This document shows, one piece after another, positions 1 through 6,068 of a stretch of 7,051 bases of DNA (position 1 is its first letter; the number at the start of each line of letters is the position of its first letter). The position numbers and the translations under genes were made by a program. The notes under the pieces were generated by a model, which worked only from the letters and a program-made list of their open reading frames with translations, had not been told where the DNA came from and did no database searches. The stretch is from an uncultured Flavobacteriales bacterium (GTDB lineage: Bacteria > Bacteroidota > Bacteroidia > Flavobacteriales > Vicingaceae), in assembly GCA_946886085.1 (NCBI GenBank), contig CAMPHX010000063.1, forward strand, positions 1-7,051, read 5' to 3'.

Positions 1-89
1 GATATGAGTTAAATCATTTAAAAAAAGTATTATTTTATCGAATTTTGGGTGAAGATAAATTTTTAATAGATGATAGATATAACCCATAA
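1..89 (+). CDS. C-terminal end of an unidentified upstream protein (partial)
   Basis: The third forward frame is open from the left edge to a TAA at 87-89 and encodes about 28 residues ending in [15 protein letters not shown]. The composition (charged residues mixed with hydrophobics, no low-complexity runs) looks like a real protein tail. I do not recognise the family. If real, it overlaps the moaCB start by 20 bp, which suggests translational coupling in a molybdenum-cofactor operon, but nothing in the tail itself shows such a function. A run of this length can occur by chance in AT-rich DNA. The competing first frame ends at a TAA at 10-12. Confidence 0.35.
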   Translation, partial: YELNHLKKVLFYRILGEDKFLIDDRYNP

Positions 90-981
90 AAATAATACAC
101 TAAGAGTTGCAACAGCTCAAGCCATTGTAAAAGTGAGTAAACCAGAAACTATAGACGCTATTAAAGAGAATAAAGTTCCTAAAGGAGATGTGTTTGCCAT
201 GAGTAAAGCTGTAGGGTTGTTAGGCGTTAAGAAAACTGCCTTATTGTTGGCAGATTGTCATCCTATACCTATAGAAGCTACTACCATTGATTATGAAATT
301 AAAGATTTAGCTATCTATATTTATATTACTGTAAAAACCATTTATAAAACAGGTGTAGAAGTTGAAGCTATGCATGGAGCTAGTTTAGTAGCATTGAATA
401 TGTATGATATGCTAAAACCTATCGATAAAGGAATAGAGATTCATCAAATAAAATTAGTGGATAAAAAAGGAGGGAAGTCTGACTTTAAAGATAAATTCCG
501 GCAAGATTTAAAGGCAGTGGTAATTGTTTGTTCCGATACTATTTCGCAAGGACAAAAAGAAGATAAAGCAGGAAAAGCTATTATTGATAAATTAAAGGAA
601 TGTGGTGTTTCTATAACAGATTATATTATAATTCCTGATGAAAAGAAAATTATTGCAGAAAAAGCTGTTTTTTATGCGAATGAAAAAGCGAATTTAATTA
701 TTTATACAGGAGGAACAGGGTTGTCTTCAAGAGATGTTACCCCGGAAGCACTTCGTCCGTTGCTAGATAGAGAGATTAAAGGAATAGAAGAAGCAATAAG
801 AGCTTATGGACAAGATAGAACACCTTACTCTATGTTGTCTAGAAGTGTTGCAGGAGTTATAAAAGACTCGTTAGTGTTGGCGTTACCGGGTTCTACTAAT
901 GGAGCAAAAGAAAGCATGGAGGCAGTTTTCCCTGCTATTCTCCATGCTTTTAAAATTTTAAAAGGAGCTAGACATGATTAG
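70..981 (+). CDS. moaCB: Bifunctional molybdenum cofactor biosynthesis protein MoaC/MoaB
   Basis: This is a fusion of two molybdopterin-pathway enzymes acting in the cytoplasm. Residues 1 to about 140 are MoaC (cyclic pyranopterin monophosphate synthase), which works with MoaA to turn GTP into cPMP. The family's catalytic and pocket residues are all visible: K38 in KGDV, H64 in CHP, E97 and E99 in GVEVEA, and D113 and K116 in YDMLK, followed by GGKSD. Residues about 147-303 are a MoaB/MogA-type domain that adenylylates molybdopterin, with SDT at 155-157, PDE at 189-191, TGGTG at 213-217, RDVTPEAL at 221-228 and LPGST at 272-276. The ATG at 70 gives MIDITHK, matching the usual MoaC start (MVDxSHK), and a G-rich stretch lies about 17-20 bp upstream. 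The 303-aa length fits the MoaCB fusion common in Bacteroidota. The gene ends in a 4-bp convergent overlap with the sigma-factor gene. No other moa, moe or mob gene can be identified in the window. Confidence 0.95.
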   Translation: MIDITHKNNTLRVATAQAIVKVSKPETIDAIKENKVPKGDVFAMSKAVGLLGVKKTALLLADCHPIPIEATTIDYEIKDLAIYIYITVKTIYKTGVEVEAMHGASLVALNMYDMLKPIDKGIEIHQIKLVDKKGGKSDFKDKFRQDLKAVVIVCSDTISQGQKEDKAGKAIIDKLKECGVSITDYIIIPDEKKIIAEKAVFYANEKANLIIYTGGTGLSSRDVTPEALRPLLDREIKGIEEAIRAYGQDRTPYSMLSRSVAGVIKDSLVLALPGSTNGAKESMEAVFPAILHAFKILKGARHD

Positions 982-1847
982 CCTAAAAATGGTCTGAGCA
1001 AATTACTTCTTGATGTTTGTTTTAATCTTCGTAAAGATTTTTCTTTTATCTGACGAACTCTTTCTCTTGTTAAGTCAAGGCTTCTGCCTATTTCATCTAA
1101 GGTAAGTGGGTTTTTATATCCAATTCCGTAGTACATTTTTAAAACAGTAGCTTCTCTGGGAGAAAGCGTAGATAAAGAACGTTCAATTTCGTTTCGTAAA
1201 GATTCATTAGTTAGTTCTTTGTCGGGAGAATTTAAAACATTTTCATCGCTCATTAAATCTAACATGCTTCCAGAGTCTTCATTATCAGAAAGTGGAGCAT
1301 CAACAGAAATATGTCTTCCAGAAATTTTAAGGAAATCACTCACCTCATTTGTAGTAATATCAAGTAAATCGGCAATTTCTTCTACAGAAGGTTCTCTTTC
1401 ATGAAATTGCTCTAATGAAGTAAAGGCTTTGTTTATTTTAGAAATATTACCGATTTTATTTAAGGGCAAACGAACAATTCTAGCTTGTTCAGCTATAGCT
1501 TGTAAAATAGATTGGCGTATCCACCAAACTGCATAAGAAATAAATTTAAAACCTCTGGTTTCGTCAAATCTTTCGGCAGCTTTTATCAAACCAATATTCC
1601 CTTCATTAATTAAATCAGGAAGTGTTAATCCTTGATTTTGGTATTGCTTAGAAACAGATATTACAAAACGCAAGTTAGCTCTGACTAGTTTTTCGAGAGC
1701 ATTCATATCTCCAGCTTTAATTTTCCTGGCTAATTCTACCTCTTCATCGGCAGTAATCATGTCTAATTTAGAAATATCCTGAAGGTATTTTTCCAATGAA
1801 ATGGTTTCTCTATTGGTTACCTGCTGTGTAATCTTAAGTTGTCTCAT
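978..1847 (-). CDS. rpoD: RNA polymerase sigma-70 factor, RpoD/SigA family
   Basis: This is a 289-aa primary-type sigma factor that directs core RNA polymerase to promoters. There is no region 1.1, which is normal for the roughly 290-aa Bacteroidota forms. Region 1.2 covers about residues 13-47 ([19 protein letters not shown]). Region 2 covers about 48-120: [36 protein letters not shown], then the -10-reading and melting segment [15 protein letters not shown]. Region 3 spans about 125-200 and includes RIVRLPLNK and GRHISVDAP. Region 4 spans about 216-285, with a helix-turn-helix around [20 protein letters not shown] and a C-terminal FLG. The MRQLKIT start is the typical family N-terminus, so the ATG at 1845-1847 is well supported. 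It diverges from queE. Compared with my memory of the very conserved flavobacterial housekeeping protein, it has substitutions such as [18 protein letters not shown] and LRPFLG. It may therefore be a group 2 paralog rather than the principal factor, and the gene symbol names the family only. Confidence 0.93.
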   Translation of the reverse strand: MRQLKITQQVTNRETISLEKYLQDISKLDMITADEEVELARKIKAGDMNALEKLVRANLRFVISVSKQYQNQGLTLPDLINEGNIGLIKAAERFDETRGFKFISYAVWWIRQSILQAIAEQARIVRLPLNKIGNISKINKAFTSLEQFHEREPSVEEIADLLDITTNEVSDFLKISGRHISVDAPLSDNEDSGSMLDLMSDENVLNSPDKELTNESLRNEIERSLSTLSPREATVLKMYYGIGYKNPLTLDEIGRSLDLTRERVRQIKEKSLRRLKQTSRSNLLRPFLG

Positions 1848-1973
1848 GCAGTTGTTTTTTGGTTGATATTGGGCGTTTTACGAGTATTAAGTATTTATGT
1901 TACAAAAACAATTAAACAACTAAGTAAAAATACTATAAATAGAATATAGCAAAACAAATCTTATTTTTGCGGT
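1848..1973. other. Divergent intergenic region between sigma-factor gene and queE
   Basis: This 126-bp, very AT-rich spacer must carry the promoters of both divergent genes. On the + strand a TAnnTTTG box is visible next to queE. On the - strand I could not find a convincing -33/-7 pair for the sigma gene. A loose inverted pair, GTTGTTT (1851-1857) and AAACAAC (1914-1920), is about 56 bp apart and probably reflects base composition. There is no room between the queE promoter box and its ATG for a preQ1 riboswitch, and I see no hairpin of that kind. Confidence 0.5.
1962..1969 (+). promoter_or_regulatory. Putative -7 promoter box (TAnnTTTG) for queE
   Basis: TATTTTTG matches the Bacteroidota -7 consensus TAnnTTTG and ends 4 bp before the queE ATG at 1974. 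No TTG-type -33 element stands out at the usual distance upstream, so the match rests on one box in AT-rich DNA. If used, transcription would begin at or very near the start codon, giving an almost leaderless mRNA. Confidence 0.45.
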
Positions 1974-2633
1974 ATGATAAATACTTTAATAAATAAAAAA
2001 CTGAGTGAAGAGCAACAGGAGGGACTTGTAGAAGGTAAAATGTTGCCGATAATGGAAGAATTTTATTCTGTTCAGGGAGAAGGATATAATACAGGGAAAG
2101 CTGCTTATTTTATTCGTGTTGGAGGGTGCGATGTTGGTTGTCATTGGTGCGATGTGAAAGAAAGTTGGAATCCGGATTTACATCCCTTGGTAGATGTACA
2201 ACAAATTATAGAGAACATTATTAAAATTGAAGCGAAAGCTATAGTAATAACAGGAGGGGAACCTTTGTTGTATAATTTAGATTACATTACTAATCAGCTA
2301 AAAGCTATAGGGGTAGAAGTTTTTTTAGAGACTTCCGGAGCTCACCAAAGTAGTGGAAGTTGGGATTGGTATTGTTTATCTCCAAAGAAAAACATGCCAC
2401 CGCTTGATGATGCTTACCATTATGCAGATGAACTTAAAGTAATTATTCATAATAAAAATGATTTTAAGTGGGCGGAAGAACATGCAGCAAAAGTGAAGAA
2501 GCATTGTCGTTTGTACTTACAGCCTGAGTGGAGTAGTCAGGAAAAAATGTTACCTTTAATTATTGAGTATGTGAAAAAACATACACAATGGTCAATTTCT
2601 TTACAAACGCATAAATACATGCATATACCTTAG
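1974..2633 (+). CDS. queE: 7-carboxy-7-deazaguanine synthase QueE (radical SAM)
   Basis: QueE converts 6-carboxy-5,6,7,8-tetrahydropterin to 7-carboxy-7-deazaguanine, the step that builds the deazapurine ring in queuosine synthesis, using a 4Fe-4S cluster, S-adenosylmethionine and Mg2+. The cluster motif is C52-x3-C56-x2-C59 (CDVGCHWCD). It is preceded by FYSVQGEG (30-37) and KAAYFIRVGG, and followed by the SAM-contact motif TGGEP (93-97), LETSG (118-122), SPKK (136-139) and DELKVI. It ends in QTHKYMHIP, a typical family C-terminus. The 219-aa length is normal. The ATG at 1974 adds a leader of about 22 residues before MLPIMEEFYSVQGEG, which matches flavobacterial relatives as I recall them, so I prefer it to an internal start at M23. 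It is first in a + strand run, 7 bp before the nuclease-fold gene. The other queuosine genes (queC, queD, queF) are not in the window. Confidence 0.96.
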   Translation: MINTLINKKLSEEQQEGLVEGKMLPIMEEFYSVQGEGYNTGKAAYFIRVGGCDVGCHWCDVKESWNPDLHPLVDVQQIIENIIKIEAKAIVITGGEPLLYNLDYITNQLKAIGVEVFLETSGAHQSSGSWDWYCLSPKKNMPPLDDAYHYADELKVIIHNKNDFKWAEEHAAKVKKHCRLYLQPEWSSQEKMLPLIIEYVKKHTQWSISLQTHKYMHIP

Positions 2634-2640
2634 TATTAAT

Positions 2641-3090
2641 ATGCACCAACTCAACTTACCGGAATACGATTATAAAGTTAAGCGAGAGCATGATAAGGAA
2701 TACATTTTTGATGTTATTCGTAAAAAATACTTGGTTTTAACTCCTGAAGAATGGGTAAGACAACATGTAGTTAGTTTTTTAATTAATCACAAGCATTTTC
2801 CTAAATCGTTTATTGTAATTGAAAAAGGCTTAGTGTTTAACGAAATGCAAAAAAGAGCAGATGTGTTAATTTATAATCAACAATTACAACCTTTGTTTTT
2901 GGTAGAGTGTAAAGCTCCACATATAAAAATATCGGAAGCTACTTTTGAGCAAATAACTCGATATAATATGGTTTTTAAAGTACCTTACCTTTTAGTTACC
3001 AATGGAATGAATCATTATTGTTGTAAAATAGATTTTGAAAATGAGTCTTACACTTTTTTAGAGGATATTCCCGATTATGAATTATTGTAA
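2641..3090 (+). CDS. Stand-alone HsdR N-terminal-domain protein (PD-(D/E)xK nuclease fold)
   Basis: This 149-aa protein resembles the N-terminal nuclease domain of type I restriction HsdR subunits (HSDR_N_2 type) with nothing else attached. Visible motifs are TPEEWVRQH (34-42), E61, then D74 in KRADVLIY, 14 residues on to the E89-C-K91 pair (VECKAP), and Q104-x3-Y108 (QITRY), the QxxxY motif of HsdR nucleases. All putative metal-binding and catalytic positions are kept, so nuclease activity is plausible. There is no helicase/translocase domain and no hsdM or hsdS nearby, which argues against a working type I restriction system. Small proteins of this kind are widespread as single chromosomal genes in Bacteroidota and, to my knowledge, lack a defined function. 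The ATG follows the queE stop after 7 bp, so the two are probably co-transcribed. I see no signal peptide or membrane segment. Confidence 0.85.
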   Translation: MHQLNLPEYDYKVKREHDKEYIFDVIRKKYLVLTPEEWVRQHVVSFLINHKHFPKSFIVIEKGLVFNEMQKRADVLIYNQQLQPLFLVECKAPHIKISEATFEQITRYNMVFKVPYLLVTNGMNHYCCKIDFENESYTFLEDIPDYELL

Positions 3091-3106
3091 AAAAACCATT
3101 AATTTG

Positions 3107-3120
3107 TAAAAAGCTTTTTA
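3107..3120. repeat. 14-bp perfect palindrome upstream of topB
   Basis: TAAAAAGCTTTTTA is exactly self-complementary and lies in the 39-bp gap between the nuclease-fold gene and topB, 9 bp before the topB ATG. With no loop it would make a poor terminator hairpin. It could be an operator, or simply an A-run meeting a T-run. A TTTG at 3103-3106 lies just upstream, but no matching TAnnTTTG follows at a proper spacing, so I do not call a promoter here. Confidence 0.3.
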
Positions 3121-3129
3121 TTATACAAA

Positions 3130-5418
3130 ATGAAAGTTTGTATTGCCGAAAAACCCAGTGTAGCCAGAGAAATTGCCAGTGTGCTTGGTGCTAATACCAA
3201 GCGAGATGGCTATTTTGAAGGCAATGGTTATGCTGTAACCTATACTTTCGGACATTTATGTACACTTTTTGAACCACATGATTATAAGGATTATTGGAAA
3301 AGTTGGAATTTGAATAACTTGCCCATGTTGCCCGAAAAATTTAAAACCAAAGTGGTTGACAATTCCGGTATTCAAAAGCAGTTTAACATTGTGAAAACCT
3401 TATTTGATAATGCTACTTTAGTTATCAACTGTGGTGATGCCGGGCAAGAAGGAGAACTTATTCAGCGTTGGGTGTTAGAGCAAGCAGGGTATAAAGGAGA
3501 AGTGAAACGATTATGGATTTCCTCATTAACCACTGAAGCCATTAAAGAAGGTTTTGATAACTTAAAACCTTCGGAAAAATACGATAACTTATACTATGCC
3601 GGATTTTCTAGAGCTATAGGAGATTGGTTGTTGGGAATGAATGCTACTCGTTTATACACTATTAAGCATGGCGGTTATAAGCAGGTTTTATCTATAGGAA
3701 GAGTGCAAACACCAACCTTAGCAATGGTAGTAAACAGGTTTAAAGAAATAGAAAACTTTAAACCAACACTTTTTTGGGAATTACAAACGCTTTATAGAGA
3801 TACCTTATTTAATTGCGAAGAAGGTAGGTTTTTAAAAAAAGAAGATGGAGAGAAATTAGCTAATAAAGTTAAAGAGAGCGATTTTGAAATTGTTTCTGTA
3901 GAGAAAAAGAAAGGGAAAGAATATGCTCCAAAGCTATTTGATTTAACAGGCTTGCAGGTGTACTGCAATAATAAATTTGGTTTTTCTGCTGATGATACCC
4001 TTAAAACAGTTCAAAAACTTTACGAGCAAAAGGTAGTAACTTACCCAAGGGTGGACACCACCTTTTTACCAAATGATGTTTATCCGAAAGTAAAAGGTAT
4101 TTTGGAAAAGTTGACTAACTATCAGCAATTAACACAACCTTTATTAGGAAAGAAGATTAGAAAATCATCTAAAGTGTTTAATGATAAAAAAGTTACCGAT
4201 CATCATGCTATTATACCAACAGGTGTTCAAAATTTATTAAGTCTGCACGAGCAAAAAGTTTACGATATAATTGTGAGGCGTTTTATAGCTGTTTTTTATG
4301 ATGATTGTGCTGTAGATAATACAGCGGTTATCGGTAAAGCAGCTGATGTAACTTTTAAAACAACAGGAAAAGTAATTACCGAAAAAGGATGGAGGGTAGT
4401 TTTTGAAATTCCCGGAGCTGAAGAAAAAGAACCTGATGCACTTCCGGCTTTTAAGAAAGGCGAAAAAGGACCACATGAGCCAAGCTTTTTGGAGAAAGAA
4501 ACCAAGCCACCAAAAATGTTTACAGAAGCAACTTTATTAAGAGCTATGGAAACTGCCGGTAAGCAAGTTGATGATGAAGAATTGCGAGAACTGATGAAAG
4601 AAAATGGTATTGGAAGACCATCAACTAGGGCCAATATTATAGAAACCTTATTTAAAAGAAAATACATTGTCAGAAATAAAAAACAACTACTACCAACCAC
4701 TACAGGGATTCAACTGATAGATACTATAAAGAACAAAATATTAGTTTCTGCCGAGCTAACAGGAACATGGGAAAAGCAATTACAAGAAATTGAAAAAGGG
4801 CAATACAATGCAGGTACTTTTATCAAGAACATGAAAAAAATGGTGGATGATTTGGTGTATGAAGTTAGAATGGAGCAAAATAGTGCTCAAATATCTCATG
4901 TAACGCATCAAGCTGAAACGAAAATCAAAAAGAAAATATCAGGAATTGCAACAGCAAGTTGCCCAAAATGTAAAAAAGGTAACATGCTTAAAGGAAAAAC
5001 TGCTTACGGGTGTAGTGAATATAATAATGGCTGTAAATTTCTAATGCCTTTTACTTTTAAAGAAAAGAAGCTTACGGAAAAGCAAATTCTTCAAATTGTA
5101 ACTAAAGGAAAGTCAACAATCATTAAAGGCTTTAAAGACAATGGAGAAAAAATAGATGGTGTGTTGAGTTTAAATGACCAGTTTGAATTACAGTTAACCC
5201 CAACTTCAGCTAAGAAAACCAAAGCTGCTAAAAGCGATGTTTTAATTTGTCCGAAATGTAAAAAAGGAGAGATTATAAAAGGCAAAACCGCCTATGGTTG
5301 CAGTGAATATAAAAATGGTTGCGACTTTCGCTATACATTTGAAGATGTTAGAAAACAAGCAGCAGATAAACCATTAACCAAAGAGTTGGTAGTAGATATT
5401 CTCTCGGGTAATAATTAA
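3130..5418 (+). CDS. topB: DNA topoisomerase III (type IA)
   Basis: This 762-aa enzyme passes single strands through a transient 5'-phosphotyrosyl break, relaxing negative supercoils and resolving linked replication or recombination intermediates. The N-terminal Toprim domain starts MKVCIAEKPSVA (E7) and contains D103-A-G-Q-E107-G (DAGQEGELI). The topoisomerase core follows, with SIGRVQTPTLAMV at about 188-200 and the active-site Y305 in TYPRVDTTFLP. Further on are DHHAIIPT and the late core motif MKENGIGRPSTRANII. The tail has two zinc ribbons: C611-x2-C614-x13-C628-x6-C635 and C707-x2-C710-x13-C724-x6-C731. Each is followed by a topoisomerase C-terminal-repeat segment (KKLTEKQILQIVTKGKS; the second, KPLTKELVVDILSG, is cut short by the stop). 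The start gives the canonical MKVCIAEKPS. The second Toprim aspartate is glycine (G105), which I also know from other TopB proteins of the DAGxEGELI type. It converges on the 64-aa gene across a 29-bp gap. Confidence 0.96.
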   Translation: MKVCIAEKPSVAREIASVLGANTKRDGYFEGNGYAVTYTFGHLCTLFEPHDYKDYWKSWNLNNLPMLPEKFKTKVVDNSGIQKQFNIVKTLFDNATLVINCGDAGQEGELIQRWVLEQAGYKGEVKRLWISSLTTEAIKEGFDNLKPSEKYDNLYYAGFSRAIGDWLLGMNATRLYTIKHGGYKQVLSIGRVQTPTLAMVVNRFKEIENFKPTLFWELQTLYRDTLFNCEEGRFLKKEDGEKLANKVKESDFEIVSVEKKKGKEYAPKLFDLTGLQVYCNNKFGFSADDTLKTVQKLYEQKVVTYPRVDTTFLPNDVYPKVKGILEKLTNYQQLTQPLLGKKIRKSSKVFNDKKVTDHHAIIPTGVQNLLSLHEQKVYDIIVRRFIAVFYDDCAVDNTAVIGKAADVTFKTTGKVITEKGWRVVFEIPGAEEKEPDALPAFKKGEKGPHEPSFLEKETKPPKMFTEATLLRAMETAGKQVDDEELRELMKENGIGRPSTRANIIETLFKRKYIVRNKKQLLPTTTGIQLIDTIKNKILVSAELTGTWEKQLQEIEKGQYNAGTFIKNMKKMVDDLVYEVRMEQNSAQISHVTHQAETKIKKKISGIATASCPKCKKGNMLKGKTAYGCSEYNNGCKFLMPFTFKEKKLTEKQILQIVTKGKSTIIKGFKDNGEKIDGVLSLNDQFELQLTPTSAKKTKAAKSDVLICPKCKKGEIIKGKTAYGCSEYKNGCDFRYTFEDVRKQAADKPLTKELVVDILSGNN
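4960..5328 (+). repeat. Two in-frame zinc-ribbon repeats within topB
   Basis: Residues 611-637 and 707-733 of TopB are near-copies (CPKCKKG, then KGKTAYGCSEY, then NGC) offset by exactly 96 codons, or 288 bp. Both keep all four cysteines with the same C-x2-C-x13-C-x6-C spacing. This is an internal protein repeat that probably helps bind single-stranded DNA, rather than a mobile or intergenic repeat. Confidence 0.85.
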
Positions 5419-5447
5419 CGAGGTTTTTAAAAACGAGTTAATTTTAC

Positions 5448-5642
5448 TCATTTATTATCTATCAAGTCGCAAAGCGATTGGTAATACTTTTTTAGGTTTT
5501 GGATGGTAATGTCCGGATTGTTTTTGTTGGGAATGGTAATTGGCATTTCGTTCAAAAACTCTATCAATTCAGGGTGGTTTTTCTGGATTTCAGCAGTTTT
5601 TTGCATGATTTTATCACTCCATTCTTTTTCTTCTGTATTCAT
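5448..5642 (-). CDS. Small hypothetical protein, 64 aa
   Basis: I do not recognise this family. The product is hydrophilic and probably helical: an N-terminal charged helix (TEEKEWSDKIMQKTAEIQ), the segment HPELIEFLNEMP, a linker rich in N and P (TIPNKNNPDI), then a second helix (IQNLKKYYQSLCDLID). There is no signal peptide or membrane segment. It lies 38 bp downstream of the HPF-family gene on the same strand and could be on the same mRNA. Its stop faces the topB stop. The protein-like composition favours it over the overlapping + strand open frame at 5503-5694, whose product looks like a low-complexity shadow rich in F, S and I. No clear ribosome binding site is visible. Confidence 0.6.
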   Translation of the reverse strand: MNTEEKEWSDKIMQKTAEIQKNHPELIEFLNEMPITIPNKNNPDITIQNLKKYYQSLCDLIDNK

Positions 5643-5680
5643 AACATTAGGTTTTAGTAGGTTTGATAATAGTAGGATGC

Positions 5681-5995
5681 TTAATACGTTCTAATTTTTC
5701 CTAAACTGGTAGTTAATGCGGCAGTAAGCTTTTCAGAAGCAGTAATAACTGCTTGTTCAATGTTAGTTGCATCGCTAGTAACAGCAATAGGTTTTAGGTT
5801 TTCTACACGAGCTTCTAACATACATCTTTTATCTTTGCCAACAGATTTTTTTCCATTTTCATCAGACAGGTGTACTTCTAAACGAGTAATTCTATCTTTA
5901 AATCGGCTTAGCGAATCTATTAAAATTGTACTAAGTTTTTCTTTTAATTGATCCGTTCCTGAAATATTGTTATCTGTGTTGAATTGTATTTGCAT
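5681..5995 (-). CDS. hpf: HPF/RaiA-family ribosome-associated (hibernation) protein
   Basis: This 104-aa protein fits the short hibernation-promoting factor / RaiA family, which binds the 30S decoding region in slow growth and blocks translation or promotes inactive ribosome dimers. It shows the family layout: a first strand (MQIQFNTD), a helix (TDQLKEKLSTILIDSLSRF), the signature strand ITRLEVHLSDENG, a basic stretch (KKSVGKDKRCMLEARV), and a final helix (NIEQAVITASEKLTAALTTSLGKI). It lacks the C-terminal dimerisation domain of long-form HPF. The identification rests on the EVHLSDENG and EARVE-type strands and the length, because the family is poorly conserved. The ATG at 5993-5995 is the natural start. 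A good TAnnTTTG promoter box lies about 40 bp upstream, just past an inverted repeat at the end of the gldE gene. The 64-aa gene follows 38 bp downstream. Confidence 0.82.
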   Translation of the reverse strand: MQIQFNTDNNISGTDQLKEKLSTILIDSLSRFKDRITRLEVHLSDENGKKSVGKDKRCMLEARVENLKPIAVTSDATNIEQAVITASEKLTAALTTSLGKIRTY

Positions 5996-6035
5996 AATAA
6001 AATAAGATTAATGTGTGTTAATTTTCCATCTTCCA

Positions 6036-6043
6036 CAAAGGTA
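6036..6043 (-). promoter_or_regulatory. Putative -7 promoter box (TAnnTTTG) for hpf
   Basis: Read on the - strand this is TACCTTTG, an exact match to the Bacteroidota -7 consensus TAnnTTTG, 40 bp before the hpf ATG. It predicts a leader of roughly 30-35 nt. No obvious TTG -33 element is present at the usual spacing. That upstream interval is instead filled by a perfect inverted repeat. Confidence 0.5.
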
Positions 6044-6068
6044 AGCTTTTATTGGTAATAAAAGCTTA
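6042..6068. repeat. Perfect 12-bp-arm inverted repeat, possible gldE terminator or hpf operator
   Basis: The arms TAAGCTTTTATT (6042-6053) and AATAAAAGCTTA (6057-6068) are exact reverse complements around a 3-base loop (GGT on the + strand). The gldE stop codon (6066-6068) lies inside one arm. The other arm overlaps the putative hpf -7 box by 2 bp. As RNA from gldE it would form a stable stem, but no U-run follows, so it is not a classic intrinsic terminator. Its symmetry and position also suit a protein-binding operator. Confidence 0.55.

Noticed and set aside
1219..1404. A + strand open frame of 61 codons within the sigma-factor gene
   Set aside because: It is a Ser-rich antisense shadow of the conserved region 3-4 coding sequence.
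1848..1970. preQ1 riboswitch or other structured leader upstream of queE
   Set aside because: No C-rich loop with a following A-rich pseudoknot strand was seen, and the likely transcription start leaves no leader.
2641..3090. A type I restriction-modification or other defence locus
   Set aside because: Only the nuclease-like domain is present; no hsdM, hsdS, helicase or mobile-element genes flank it, and the neighbours are housekeeping genes.
4237..4700. Two long - strand open frames inside topB (4237-4476 and 4296-4700)
   Set aside because: They are antisense shadows of a strongly conserved topB core; the products are rich in S, F and L and match no family.
5091..5285. A - strand open frame of 64 codons in the topB tail
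   Set aside because: It lies antisense to the zinc-ribbon region, which is clearly coding on the + strand.
5402..5434. Possible terminator between topB and the 64-aa gene: CTCG/CGAG pair (5402-5405 and 5419-5422) and a 12-bp palindrome GTTTTTAAAAAC (5423-5434)
   Set aside because: The stem is only 4 bp, and the palindrome has no loop and is all A/T apart from its ends. Neither makes a credible intrinsic terminator.
5503..5694. A + strand open frame encoding a hydrophobic 63-aa product, resembling a small membrane protein
   Set aside because: It overlaps the more protein-like 64-aa gene on the other strand. The hydrophobicity comes from reading the complement of Lys/Asn/Glu-rich codons.
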